Source: Ricinus communis
Lineage: Eukaryota > Streptophyta > Magnoliopsida > Malpighiales > Euphorbiaceae
Direction of reading: 5' to 3'
NCBI RefSeq assembly: GCF_019578655.1
Contig: NC_063256.1
Location: forward strand, 3,162,001 to 3,226,000
Length of the DNA: 64,000 nucleotides
Part shown: positions 33,655-43,966 of the stretch, piece by piece
Layout of the letters: the number at the start of each line of letters is the position of its first letter
Position numbering within the stretch: position 1 is the first letter of the stretch
Made by a program: the position numbers and the translations under genes
Notes under the pieces: model-generated
The model's database searches: none
Told to the model about the DNA's origin: nothing
Seen by the model: the letters and a program-made list of their open reading frames with translations, nothing else

Positions 33655-36174
33655 ATGGAAACTAGCTCTAAGACTCTGCTCATATTCATCTCTCTTCACT
33701 TCTATTATTTCTCCTTCCATCTGATTAATGCAGTCATTGCTGCAGATGTTGATCATCCTTATGCGCCCTTGGAGAACATTGCTCTTGATTGCGGTTCCAG
33801 CTTCGATTCGCAAACTTTGTCTTTTGATGGCCGGAACTGGACTGGTGATGTCGGATCAAAGTTTACAGCTTTCAACTCGCACAGCAACTCTACTCTATCC
33901 ACAGCCTCGTTTTTCGATGAAGCCATCGGAATTCCAGAAGTTCCTTATAAAACAGCTAGACTGTTCTACTCTAAATTCACCTACACTTTTAATGTAACAC
34001 CAGGTCCAAAATTTGTTCGTCTTCACTTCTATCCATCATCATACTCAGGTCTCAATGCATCCAGAGCATTTCTCTCTGTTATCGATGGTGATAACCGTAC
34101 TCTCCTTAGCAACTTCAGTGCCACTCTTGCTGCCAATTACAAGAACGTGGATACATTTTTCAAAGAATTCATAATTGAAGTACAAAACCATTCGCTTTGT
34201 TTAACGTTTAGCCCTTCCTCAAATGAATCTGATGCATTTGCTTTTGTTAATGGAATTGAAGTAGTTTCAATGCCGATGAATCTCTACATAAAGGGAGAGG
34301 ATGTTCCTCTTCCTTTTGTTGGGTATCCTGCGATGGTGATCACATTGGACAACAAATCTGCACTTGAAACAGTTTACAGAATAAATGTAGCAGGCGCCGA
34401 TATTTCTCCCAAACATGATTCAGGGATGTTTCGAACTTGGATAAAAGATGATCCATACATTTTTGGATCTGCTAAAGGGGAACGTGCATTTGATTTGAAT
34501 CTTTCCATCAGGTATACATCAGCTGTACCAGAATATACTGCACCTCAATCGGTATATCGCACTGCCCGTTATATGGGTAATAGTCCTCAAATCAACTTGA
34601 ATTTTAACTTGAGCTGGTATTTTTCTGTTGAAACTGGTTTTAAGTATCTTGTCAGGCTTCATTTCTGCGAGGTTGCTCGGTATATAACAAGGGTTAATCA
34701 AAGAGTATTTCGTATATACATCAATAATCAAACAGCTGAAGATCAAGCTGATATATTTGGCTGGAGTGGTGGGCAAGGTGTTCCTCTGTATAATGACTAC
34801 ATTATAATGGTTCCAGAACTGAGTGAAATGAATATCCAAGATCTTTGGCTCGAGCTGCACCCCAACTCTGCATCCGTGCTACATTCTCAATACTATGATG
34901 CTCTCTTAAATGGGGTGGAGATTTTCAAATTAAACAACTATGGTGGAAATCTTGCTGGACCTAATTCTCCCCAAGAATTGCTAGTTAATCAATTTCCTAA
35001 ATCATCCAGAAGCAGTTCAAAGAAAAGATCACTTATCATCATCAGCATTGGATGCTCGCTTAGTGCAGTGATGTTGGCGTTGCTTACGTTTGCTTTTTGG
35101 ATTAGAGCAGCAAGGGGAAGGACAAAACAAGAGAAGACATGTCATAGCCAGTCATCAGTCTGTCGCTATTTCACGATGAAAGAGATCAAAGCAGCAACTA
35201 ATAACTTCGATGAGGCACAGGTCATTGGTATTGGTGGATTTGGTGTGGTTTATAAAGGTTACATTGATGGTGGGGCGATTACAGTTGCCATCAAGCGTGG
35301 GAATCAAGCAACTGTTGAACAGGGTCTCAGCGAATTTCAGGCGGAGATCAACACACTTTCTCTACTTCGTCATCACAATGTTGTTTCTTTAATGGGTTTC
35401 TGCAATGATGAACAGGAAATGATTCTTGTATATGAGTATATGCCTAATGGAAATCTGTTTGATCATCTTCATTTTGTCAACAAAACACAAAAATCACCTC
35501 TTTCATGGAACCAAAGGCTCCAGATATGCACTGGAGCTGCGCAAGGTTTGTGCTATCTCCATACAGGATTGAAGCATCCAATCGTTCATCGTGATGTCAA
35601 GACTAGCAACATCCTGTTAGATGAGAACTGGATTGCCAAGATTTCAGATTTTGGCATGTCCAAAATAGGCCCTACTAATGGAAGCACAAAAGTTAAAGGT
35701 AGCATTGGCTATTTGGATCCAGAATATTGCAGGTTTCACAAATTAACAGAAAAATCTGATATCTACTCTTTCGGAGTGGTGCTACTGGAGGTACTTTCTG
35801 CCAAATTTGTGGTGAATCCTGCTGTATCAGAAGATAATTACAATGAGGAAGATGAGGATCCTGAAACCTTTGTTGAGTGGGGCTTAAATTGCTATGAGAA
35901 AGGAGATTTGGATCAACTCATTGACAAAAATTTGGAAGGAAAGATTGCGCCGGAATCTCTCACAAAGTTCATGGAGATCGCACAAAAATGTTTGGCAAAT
36001 CGAGGTCTGGATCGGCCATCAATTAATGAGGTAATTTGGAGCTTAGAGTTGGCACTAAAACTGCAAATGTATGACAATAATGAGGATAGAAATATGGGCT
36101 TAAGGTTAATGGGCAATTCAGATATGAATCCAGGAGTGGAATTCTCTGAAATCATGATTCCAGTTGGGAGGTAA
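33655..36174 (+). CDS. CrRLK1L (FERONIA-type) malectin-like receptor kinase, copy 2
   Basis: Single exon, 839 residues, a usual length for the family. Signal peptide (about 1-29), malectin-like ectodomain from about residue 43 (NIALDCGSSFDSQTLSFDG) to about 430 with many N-glycosylation motifs, transmembrane helix about 459-483 (IIISIGCSLSAVMLALLTFA), kinase domain about 510-790. Motifs: GIGGFGVVYKG near 523, VAIKRG, HRDVKTSN near 643, DFGMSK near 664, GSIGYLDPEYC, SDIYSFGVVLLEVLS. The C-terminal tail contains PGVEFSEIM, also found in the collapsed copy at 46 kb. The start at 33655 gives a proper signal peptide. Distinct from copy 1 in having a longer ectodomain and an acidic insert near the kinase C-lobe (EDNYNEEDEDPE). 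Confidence 0.94.
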   Translation: METSSKTLLIFISLHFYYFSFHLINAVIAADVDHPYAPLENIALDCGSSFDSQTLSFDGRNWTGDVGSKFTAFNSHSNSTLSTASFFDEAIGIPEVPYKTARLFYSKFTYTFNVTPGPKFVRLHFYPSSYSGLNASRAFLSVIDGDNRTLLSNFSATLAANYKNVDTFFKEFIIEVQNHSLCLTFSPSSNESDAFAFVNGIEVVSMPMNLYIKGEDVPLPFVGYPAMVITLDNKSALETVYRINVAGADISPKHDSGMFRTWIKDDPYIFGSAKGERAFDLNLSIRYTSAVPEYTAPQSVYRTARYMGNSPQINLNFNLSWYFSVETGFKYLVRLHFCEVARYITRVNQRVFRIYINNQTAEDQADIFGWSGGQGVPLYNDYIIMVPELSEMNIQDLWLELHPNSASVLHSQYYDALLNGVEIFKLNNYGGNLAGPNSPQELLVNQFPKSSRSSSKKRSLIIISIGCSLSAVMLALLTFAFWIRAARGRTKQEKTCHSQSSVCRYFTMKEIKAATNNFDEAQVIGIGGFGVVYKGYIDGGAITVAIKRGNQATVEQGLSEFQAEINTLSLLRHHNVVSLMGFCNDEQEMILVYEYMPNGNLFDHLHFVNKTQKSPLSWNQRLQICTGAAQGLCYLHTGLKHPIVHRDVKTSNILLDENWIAKISDFGMSKIGPTNGSTKVKGSIGYLDPEYCRFHKLTEKSDIYSFGVVLLEVLSAKFVVNPAVSEDNYNEEDEDPETFVEWGLNCYEKGDLDQLIDKNLEGKIAPESLTKFMEIAQKCLANRGLDRPSINEVIWSLELALKLQMYDNNEDRNMGLRLMGNSDMNPGVEFSEIMIPVGR

Positions 36175-38014
36175 AAGCAAAAAGTTTATGGAAGAATGGG
36201 AAAATCTACTTGTTAAGTCTAGAAGTTTGTCCTTAATTTATTTGTCTTTTGGCGCTGCATAATGGCTACTTCTTTAGAAACAAGTTATTTTGTTTTTCAC
36301 TCTCTGTTTTGCTTAGGCTAGGTACAACTTTAACTAAGCACTGCTTCTTCTTTTTTCCTGGCCTAATAGGTAAAAAAAAGATAAAAAAAATCTAAAATTA
36401 TATGATTTTTGGTAATTTTAATCCATCTTTTTTAATTTGGTAAAATGTAACTTGAATTGCAAAATGATTATAATTTTAACCAATCTTCAACTTGGAAGAA
36501 TAATGGATAAATTGATCCATGAAATGACACAGCGTAAATAAATTACGTCAACGGTTAAATTACTTAATTTTATCAAAATTAAAAAAAAATTATAATTACA
36601 AATAATTTACCAATTAAAATATTTTTTATCAAAACTAAAAGAATTAGCCAAAAATTGATTTAGTTTGAATTCACATGATTTTGCAACAAATTCAATTCAA
36701 TTAAACATTTCTTTGCTTCTTTACCTCCTTTTAGTGGAATGGAAGGTGATAATGAATAGGAGTATAAAACCTATTATTGAGACGAGACTGGAATCCGATT
36801 AATATTAACATAACTAAAATTAGAGATGGTAACATTTCCTTTTGTTAAGAAGACGAACAAGAGATTTACAGTAGATAAAGAAAAAGAACAAGAACGATTA
36901 TTTACCAAGAAACAATGTATAACGGCTGGGCACTCAAATTCATGTAAGAAAGGAGCCAAATTGCCCAAGTCTAAGGACAACAATGGGTATTGAGTCATTT
37001 GCTGACCTGTCCACTGCCTAAACTCAATTCAAGCCCAAAATAACTGTGTGGAATTATCACTGGCAGGCCGTATGTGGGGAATTGGGCAGAGGAAATGGGA
37101 ATGGTTCATCAGCCTCCCTTTACTTTGGACTTAATTTTCCAATCCAGGTTTGAAAATTTCAGAGGCTTTATTGAATATTTTTAAGAGTTAAGATTTTGTT
37201 TCGAAGGGAAGGATCAAATGAAAGGAATTGTCAGGATATATATGTATCTTGCACTATCAGATTCAGATAGAAGCTCGAATAGTTTAAATTCTAGTCAAAC
37301 TGAGGTAAACATCCGGTCACTGAATTATTAGGCACATGATCCTTTTATAGAAGACCAATAAGATTGATAGTAAACTCCGGAAACTTGGGAGAAAAGATGA
37401 ATAAGTTAAATAATGCATAGAAGTCTTGGTTGGTCTAGAACCACATTAGTATTGTAATTAATCATAACTCATTATACAATAATTTTTTTTCCAAAAAATG
37501 AAGCAATATAATTCGGGAATGCATATGGTATTTTTCTCATCAAGAAGATTGCCAATTGTATAAAACCTAAGCCTGAATTATTAACTTAAGAGCAAATAAT
37601 GGTGATTTAATTAAGAAGTCCGACTCTATTATAAAAATTAAATAAATAAATAAAAATGGAGTCCATTCATTGAATACATATGATTCAAATAACAAGAAGA
37701 TATGTCAGTGGTATTAGAACTTCTTAAATGTATATAGTACAGGATGAGGAAGTGGAAGGGTTTCTTTTTGAAATTTGTAGTGTTAGAAGACTTGATTGAA
37801 GAACAAATCCCATTTGCTTTCACCAAGTCATTCACCAAATCCAATAAAAGAAAATTGACCATCACCACAGTTTTAATTTGGCATCCTTAATTTAAGAGAA
37901 AATTTAATTAGTTTATACTACTTGATGACTCCCAATCAACCAAGCTGTTTCACTCTTGGCATTGGCAACAAGTCAACAAAGAAAACGCATTTCTGAAAAG
38001 GAAGAGAAGTGAAA
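36175..38014. other. Receptor-kinase downstream region with duplicated block
   Basis: No intact gene. 36721-37400 resembles 47270-48200 downstream of the collapsed receptor kinase, so kinase copies and their 3' flanks were duplicated together. About 37600-38014 resembles 44850-45130 in front of the MSGKNE gene. The intervening parts are AT-rich. Confidence 0.6.
36721..37130. repeat. Duplicated flank, copy A
   Basis: Aligns with 47281-47990 with large indels. A stretch of about 39 identical bases starts AAGCCCAAAATAACTGTG at 37031 and again at 47873. The minus strand contains a decayed version of the open frame at 47750-47968. Confidence 0.65.
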
Positions 38015-38199
38015 ATGTCGGCAAGAATGAGAACTCTGGAACAGCAGATGTTATTAATCCCAGTGGACTGGCAGGGGGTGCAAAATCGGCTACTTCAGCA
38101 GGCTCAGGATCAGCTTCATGTGCTGAAAAGACAATGATATCTCCAAGCAATGATGCTCGCATTTCCAGGGAAATTTTTGAAAGAACCCCGCTGCTTATT
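38015..38199 (+). pseudogene. Broken paralogue of the MSGKNE small protein
   Basis: Begins ATGTC-GGCAAGAATGAGA, equivalent to the start of the intact gene at 45130 with one base missing after the second codon. In the corrected frame the product reads like that protein: KNENSG, an Ala/Gly/Ser-rich middle, GSAS, then a tail related to IPRADFEKDPAAYF. It is cut at the codons for AAYF by the composite copia insertion; TTATT at 38195-38199 is the target duplication, and a short 3' remainder (TTTCGCA) follows at 41363. Confidence 0.7.
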
Positions 38200-38483
38200 T
38201 GTTGAAAGAAGAAATGAAGAAAGAGTGACCTTAGACACTGCACAGTCAGAAAAGCCTATGCAGGGCAATTCATCACAGGCCCTGAGAAAGGGAGCAACTA
38301 TCCCTGTGACAGGGTAAGGCCACTCCAACCTTTCCCAGAAAAGAAAGGGACGTTGGACAGAGATACTAAGGCAATCAAGTAGAATAGGCTACCGTTGTGT
38401 ATGTACATATAAATACCTACAAAATCAATTGTAAAAAGATCAGAATTAATATACTCAACAATTCATCATCTCAATTTTCTACA
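38200..38483 (+). repeat. 5' LTR of Copia-3
   Basis: Begins TGTTGAAAGAAG after target TTATT and ends TTTTCTACA before the primer-binding site. Its last 168 bases match 41190-41357 with few differences. Confidence 0.8.
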
Positions 38484-38495
38484 TGGTATCAAAGC
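38484..38495 (+). other. Primer-binding site of Copia-3
   Basis: TGGTATCAAAGC, an initiator tRNA-Met type site with one change (G to A) from the usual sequence. Confidence 0.8.
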
Positions 38496-38537
38496 AGGTT
38501 TAACCTGTACCCATCATCTACTAATTTTTTTCCAGCT

Positions 38538-40013
38538 ATGTCTCAAAATGACAAATTAACCAACATAACACTTAAAGGCAATTCCAACTATTTCGAATGG
38601 TTGAAATCCGCATACATTGCCCTCGAAGAAAGTCGGGTTCATCATCGGACCAACCCACCGGCCGAAAGGCGGAAGCCCCAACAGAAGAAGAACTAGACAG
38701 AATGGAAGAATGGCAAACGACTGACCATTTGGTCATGTCAATAATTACAAACACCATGGAGACACAAATCTCCAAACTCTGTATCTTACTAGAGTCTTCA
38801 AAATCAATTTGGGATAAAATGCATAGCGTATATGGCCACAGCACAATTTCGCGCACATATTTAGACTCAAGCAAGAGTTGTCACAAGTCACACAGGGGAC
38901 CAAAAACTCATCTCAATATGCAACAGAACTACTCACAAAATGGGAAGAGTTGCAGAGTTACCTTCCGCCATCAAACAACCCAAAGGAGCTACAACGACGA
39001 GCAGAACAAGATCTCGTTCTTACCTACCTGGGAGGTCTGGACTCAAGCTACGAAAGCTTGAGATCACATATCCTCCTTGGAGGAGAACTCCCCAAAATCG
39101 ACGTTGTCATCGCAACAATACAGCGCGAGGAGACTCGAAGGAGCACTATGAACCCTGCCCCCGACCTCGCAGATAGCCACGCCTTCAACATCCGTCGAGA
39201 ATTAGCCCGGGCGAGGGGAGGACCAAGCGCCATCGCACGCTGTGACCACTGCCAAAGGCAGGGTCACTCCCGCGATGGTTGCTGGCACCTCTACCCCCAC
39301 CTACGGCCATCTCGGGGGTGGGAAGGACCTGGGGGAGTGAAGAAAGGGGGCAAACGAGAGAAATGGGGTGGCAGCGGCCGAAAAGACCATCGACAAGGGT
39401 TATATGTCGAGAGTGAGAGTGGGAGCAGCGGGAGTATTTTTTTAGGGTTAAGGGAGTCGGGTGTACATACCGGGTCAAATAAATAAACCCGATGTGACTT
39501 CATGACCCGACCCGACAGCGCTGCAACCCGACCCAACTCTACTACCCAACTCGGCAGTGAGCAACCCGACCCGACCCACCTGTCTGCTGCCTCCAATTCT
39601 GACCTGACCCGCCCTCATGAATCCGACCCTACAGTCTCCCTTCAAGTTCGAATCAACAACCCGATGGGTCGTTCGATTATCTAACTCATTTAATTCTGTT
39701 CCAACAAAATTAACTCGTCGCTCTACTGATTGGATTATTGACTCCGGTGCCTCTGATCACATGACTTGGGATTTAATGAAATTGCAAAATTTCTCTCCCG
39801 GAAAAACCCTTCAGCATGTGACAGTCGCTAATGGACACAATATTCCAATCCAAGGTAGCGACAATACTGCATTACTCAATCAAACTCTTAACAATGTCTT
39901 ATTTATTCCTGCCTTTAAATCTAATCTTTTATCCGTCGGCCGGATCACTAATGAATTCAACTGCAATGTTATTTTTTCACCTTCCTCTGTTATGTTTCAG
40001 GATCGCACATGGG
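38538..40013 (+). pseudogene. Gag-protease remnant of Copia-3
   Basis: Starts MSQNDKLTNITLKGNSNYFE and breaks near 38630. The continuing gag (EEWQTTDHLVMSIITNTMET and further in other frames) has a CCHC knuckle (CDHCQRQGHSRDGC, near 39240) and a PDPT-rich linker (39500-39640). The protease follows (DWIIDSGASDHMTWDLM, near 39724), then NNVLFIPAFKSNLLSVGRIT, stopping at MFQDRT where the host-derived segment begins. Several frameshifts. Confidence 0.85.
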
Positions 40014-41192
40014 TTGGAAGAGCCACATGGGTATCAAGAACTGTCTTGCCCCCCTATGTATCGTGATCTCCATGATATTCTGAAGCAGGAAAGTGTGGAT
40101 GTAGCTTTTCCAGGGTTGTATTAAGGGTAATTTTATTTTCATTAGGGCTCTAGCCCCAGTTTATAAATGTACTATAATTTCCTCCTGAAAGAAAAACAAT
40201 AAAAGGAGCTTTAGGAACGGAATCATCATGAGTTCAGGAGGAATATGTATGCTATTGTTGCTTATGAACTGTTTGGTAATGAAAAGTTTAATGGAGTTGT
40301 CATATTATAAAAGCCTCTTATGTTAATTTCCATCAATTTTTCGTTTTCTTTTGCTTTTGATACGTGAGCAGTTTACATTTCTAACAAAAGAAAGAACAAT
40401 CAATATGTAATAATGACAGTATGAAAAGAGTTCAAAAAATTTGGACTCAAGTGATCATAGAACTCTAAGCAAGATATTATAGACATATGAACGGATGGTC
40501 ACCAGATCATAATCTTGTCACTGCTAAGTTGAAGAGTGAATTCAATCCTGAAGTTTCATTTCCATTGCCTTGTATCAATATTTATGTTCATCAATTTTTG
40601 TTTTAATTTCTCAGCAGTTTAACTAATGTATATAAATTCAAATCAAAACCTTAGCATAACACGAAGAAAACAAAATAAACAAAAACTTTGGATAACAACC
40701 ATTTTATTCTGCCATGGCAAGTGGATAACGGGCTAAGGACTGGACAGTTAAAAAAGATTCCTGCACATTATGCCCGTCTTGGAATGGCACATTCATTGTT
40801 GCACTAAGGATTGGAAAACTAGAACTTTGAAGGTCAAATGACCCAGTTTCCAACTCAACCCTCTCTCGCTCTCTTTTCAAGAACACTATTCATTTTCGTT
40901 TCTTTTTCAAGTAAAGGGTTGATGGTTGTAATATTGGAAAGCTTAATTATTAAAAAAGAAAGAAAGAAGGAAGGAAAAGAATTAGAAGTTTAATTGCAAG
41001 GCCTTTTGATGCAAATACATGAACTATATACATGAAGTGACAGTCTCCAAATGGTATCAAATAACTTCACCGAAAGAACTCAATCCCTTTTGCTTTACCT
41101 AGTCCATTCACAGAATTCCACGAAGAACTTGACCACCACAACTATTTTGGTAACCACAATTTAATGGAAAAATTAAATGATCACTTTTCAAG
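40014..41192 (+). repeat. Host-derived duplicate inside Copia-3 (copy of 43856-45035)
   Basis: Read against 43856-45035 I see about two differences over 1.18 kb: G for T near 40030, and one fewer A near 41130. It contains the last 37 codons of the RNase H-like gene (ending VDVAFPGLY, stop near 40122), its 3' UTR and the spacer towards the MSGKNE gene. Short homology (TTGGAAGAGCCACATG side, and CAAG at the right) marks the borders. Confidence 0.92.
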
Positions 41193-41357
41193 GCCACTCC
41201 AACCTTTCCCTGAAAAGAAAGGGACGTTGGACAGAGATACCAAGGCAACCAAATAGAATATGCTACCGTTATGTATGTACGTATAAATACCTACAGAATC
41301 AATTGTAAAAAGATCATAATTAATATACTCAACAATTCATCATCTCAATTTTCTAAA
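41193..41357 (+). repeat. Truncated 3' LTR of Copia-3
   Basis: GGCCACTCCAACC to TTTTCTAAA, matching the 3' portion of 38200-38483. The first part of the LTR, including its TG end, is missing. Confidence 0.85.
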
Positions 41358-41362
41358 TTATT

Positions 41363-43146
41363 ACTTTCGCACCATGATGTATTACTGGCTAAATGGGAAG
41401 GAATAAATAATTGTGAATGGTAATGAAATTTGAACGCTTGAGATAATAGCGTTTTTTAATGGCTTGTTTTGTGTTTTTTTTTATTAGAGTTTCAGAATTA
41501 TCATTTCATTATTTCCAATTTCATATTAAAATTCTTTGCAAGCATACTTGAATAAGATAAGTTTTTTACCTGATTATATTGCTATAACATCCAATCTAAA
41601 ATTAGTTTTAAAAAAATGAAGGTATGATGAGATTAATAATGAATTGGTTATCAAAGAACATCACTTCGTCAAACTAAAGCTAGTATTAGCGAGTATAAAT
41701 CAAGAATTGATGCTGATGGGTGTACTTTTTCTTTTCTGGAGTCGGCACCATGATTGAATTCCTTTTTGACGGTGGATTAATCTCTTCGCTGTCATTCGAA
41801 CTGTTACCTATATCTTATTCGTCTTTGTGCACCGTATATTATTCCTTAAATACTTTATGTAAGATGGTAATTTAACATTCTTTCTCCCCTTAAACAGTAG
41901 TATTTTGAGATTTTAATGCATGCTGTTATGAATCAATCGCTGATTATGGTACAAAATACTTTTGATCCAAAAGCTAGCATGTTTCCATTCATTTGCAACA
42001 ATATATTCTTTTGTTCAGTTGATGAATGATGACAATACTGCTCTTTCCTTTCTAGAGAATCTTTGCATCTCATTTCCAAGTTTCCAAGTTAAAATCCATG
42101 GACTAAATGTAAATGGTTGGTCAATTCTCTTGAATGATTTGTACAAAGTTATGGTTAAAATTATACAGTTGGGTCAGTGTCAAGAAAAGGAAAATCTTCA
42201 TTTTTATCTTTTTATCCTATTTGGGTGAGTGTATGCTTGTTTCTCTTTCACCAAGTATTATTCCTTGAAGAAAAACTTAATTTTAACACTACCTCTTTTA
42301 TATTTACTTTGCTTTGCATGAGGGATTGATTGAAGACAATAGGACTGGTGGGTCTGCTATCATCTGTTGTAAAAATAATTAAAGTCTTACTTTATTTCTC
42401 TAATTTCATAAATTTTTATGTTTAAAAGTCCATCTTTGATTTATCAACATGACAATTTATACAATTCTAATTGTTTTAAATGATAGGTTGGACTGAAATA
42501 AAATATTTGATAATTTTGAATGACCCAACAAAATAAAAATTTGGGAGCAATGACTATATGGTATACAATCCTTATAATCATTTTACTTTTACTTACAAAG
42601 CCATCTTTATTTGATATATAGTCCTTTTACAACAGTATAAACCAACTGTAGGATATTATGATTTTATTATTTACTAATTTGGTGTATTCATGTACAAAAC
42701 TTAATCCAAAAGTGAAATGGTACATGAAGCACACAAGGGCAGCCCGCGTAGTAGAGCAAATTGCAGCTGAGTTAGAATGGCCAAGTCTACACTTGTGTTA
42801 GTTGCCAAACTTCTTCTTTTTATGGTACGTCGGCAAGGAAAGGGACTAAACTGCTTTTCATTTTAATTATAAATATAAATGGTGGGTGGACCTCTGCGAC
42901 GACTATGACTATGACTATGTTGCTTTGCTCTTTTGTCGAACCAATCGCATGAACTTCCTTAACCTAGGCCACCTGACACTTCTGCAAAGCTAATGAAATT
43001 AATAATTCTTCATGGTTAAGAAAGTTCAAAAGTTGTTCTCAGAAAAAGAGGAAAGTTCCAAGGTTGCCACCAAGAAAAAGAAACAAAGTGTATTTGGCTG
43101 GACTAACAAGTCACTGACTGTCAATTTCTTTGAATGCACTATATTC
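41363..43146. other. Spacer with an orphan duplicate flank
   Basis: Non-coding. 42270-42580 resembles 29000-29340, the sequence just downstream of the MGCC small gene, but no related open frame precedes it here, so a gene copy may have been lost. The open frame at 41962-42228 has no family features. Confidence 0.5.
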
Positions 43147-43154
43147 TATATATA
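43147..43154 (+). promoter_or_regulatory. TATA box candidate of the RNase H fusion gene
   Basis: TATATATA 78-85 bases before the ATG at 43232, in the same relative place as the TA run before the related gene at 28860. Confidence 0.5.
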
Positions 43155-43231
43155 CACTCAGTTTCAGCTCTTTTCTTCAGAAAGTAAAACAAAACAAAGT
43201 AAGCCAGTAAAAAATCTGAGATTTGAAGAGA

Positions 43232-43966
43232 ATGGGTGCCAGTGAAAGCACAGAGAGCGGCAAGGACAGAGAGGCAGAGACTCAACAGGGAGAAAGAAAT
43301 AACGAAGGAGCTAGTCTTTTTTCAAAGGCAGTTGTTGCAGCAGGAGCAGCAGCTATCCTGATTGGTGGTGCGGCTGCTCTCCTTTCTTCAGACTCAAAGT
43401 CTCTTACCGAAAGAAATGAACTGGGCAACTGTAGTACTCCAATTCCAAAGTCGATCTCATGGGAACCACCTACCACTGGGTGCATGAAACTCAACACAGA
43501 TGGAGCAAAGAGAGGAGAAGATGGTCCAGCGGCAGCCGGTGGACTGATTAGGGACTCCAGAGGTCGATGGATTAGGGGATTTAAGTGCTATATGGGTCTT
43601 GGCAGTACTTCTGTTAAAGCTGAGCTATTGGGATTGATTGAAGGGCTCAAATTGGCTAGGAAAATTGGTTGTGAGAAGCTGATAGTGGAGACGGACAATG
43701 AAGGTGTCGTACAGATGATCAAAATCAAAACGAACCGTCAAAACGATAATTATATACTTGCAAGTGAAATCCAACAACTGCTCCAGAAGGGCTGGGAAGT
43801 ACAGCATTGCAAAAACAAGCAAAACCGCTGTGCAGATAGGCTGGCAAATTATGGATTGGAAGAGCCACATGTGTATCAAGAACTGTCTTGCCCCCCTATG
43901 TATCGTGATCTCCATGATATTCTGAAGCAGGAAAGTGTGGATGTAGCTTTTCCAGGGTTGTATTAA
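43232..43966 (+). CDS. MGAS small-protein N-terminus fused to RNase H-like (RVT_3) domain
   Basis: A 244-residue single-exon frame. Residues 1-30 (MGASESTES, then charged) and an Ala/Gly-rich hydrophobic stretch at about 33-52 repeat the layout of the 50-residue protein at 28860, including Gly2 for possible myristoylation. From about residue 84 it is a plant RVT_3/RNase H-like domain: KLNTDGA (Asp90), AELLGLIEGL (Glu131), ETDNEGVV (Asp155) and NRCADRLA (Asp202), so the four acidic catalytic positions are present. A 35-residue tail follows. An ATG at 43223 is in frame, but the MGAS start matches the paralogue. The 3' end of this gene was copied into Copia-3. Activity and location are unknown; membrane tethering of an RNase H fold is an inference. 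RVT_3 domains are often dispersed by retroelements. Confidence 0.7.
   Translation: MGASESTESGKDREAETQQGERNNEGASLFSKAVVAAGAAAILIGGAAALLSSDSKSLTERNELGNCSTPIPKSISWEPPTTGCMKLNTDGAKRGEDGPAAAGGLIRDSRGRWIRGFKCYMGLGSTSVKAELLGLIEGLKLARKIGCEKLIVETDNEGVVQMIKIKTNRQNDNYILASEIQQLLQKGWEVQHCKNKQNRCADRLANYGLEEPHVYQELSCPPMYRDLHDILKQESVDVAFPGLY

Larger units (their letters stand above)
38200..41357 (+). mobile_element. Copia-3: composite copia insertion carrying copied host DNA
   Basis: A complete insertion bounded by TTATT (38195-38199 and 41358-41362). Order: 5' LTR (38200-38483), primer-binding site, gag and protease coding remnants up to 40013, then 1179 bases nearly identical to host DNA at 43856-45035, then the last 165 bases of a 3' LTR. 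Integrase, RT, RNase H and the first 116 or so bases of the 3' LTR are absent and their place is taken by the host segment. Gag resembles that of Copia-1, so the two are related families. Confidence 0.85.

Noticed and set aside
33728..33997. Second plus-strand frame within the receptor kinase
   Set aside because: Alternative-frame shadow of the malectin-like domain.
40704..40886. 60-codon minus-strand open frame, repeated at 44546-44728
   Set aside because: Its presence twice is explained by the segmental copy. Composition and position (3' spacer) give no support for coding.
41962..42228. 88-codon plus-strand open frame
   Set aside because: No recognisable domain, AT-rich, and no conserved counterpart next to the related flank at 29 kb.
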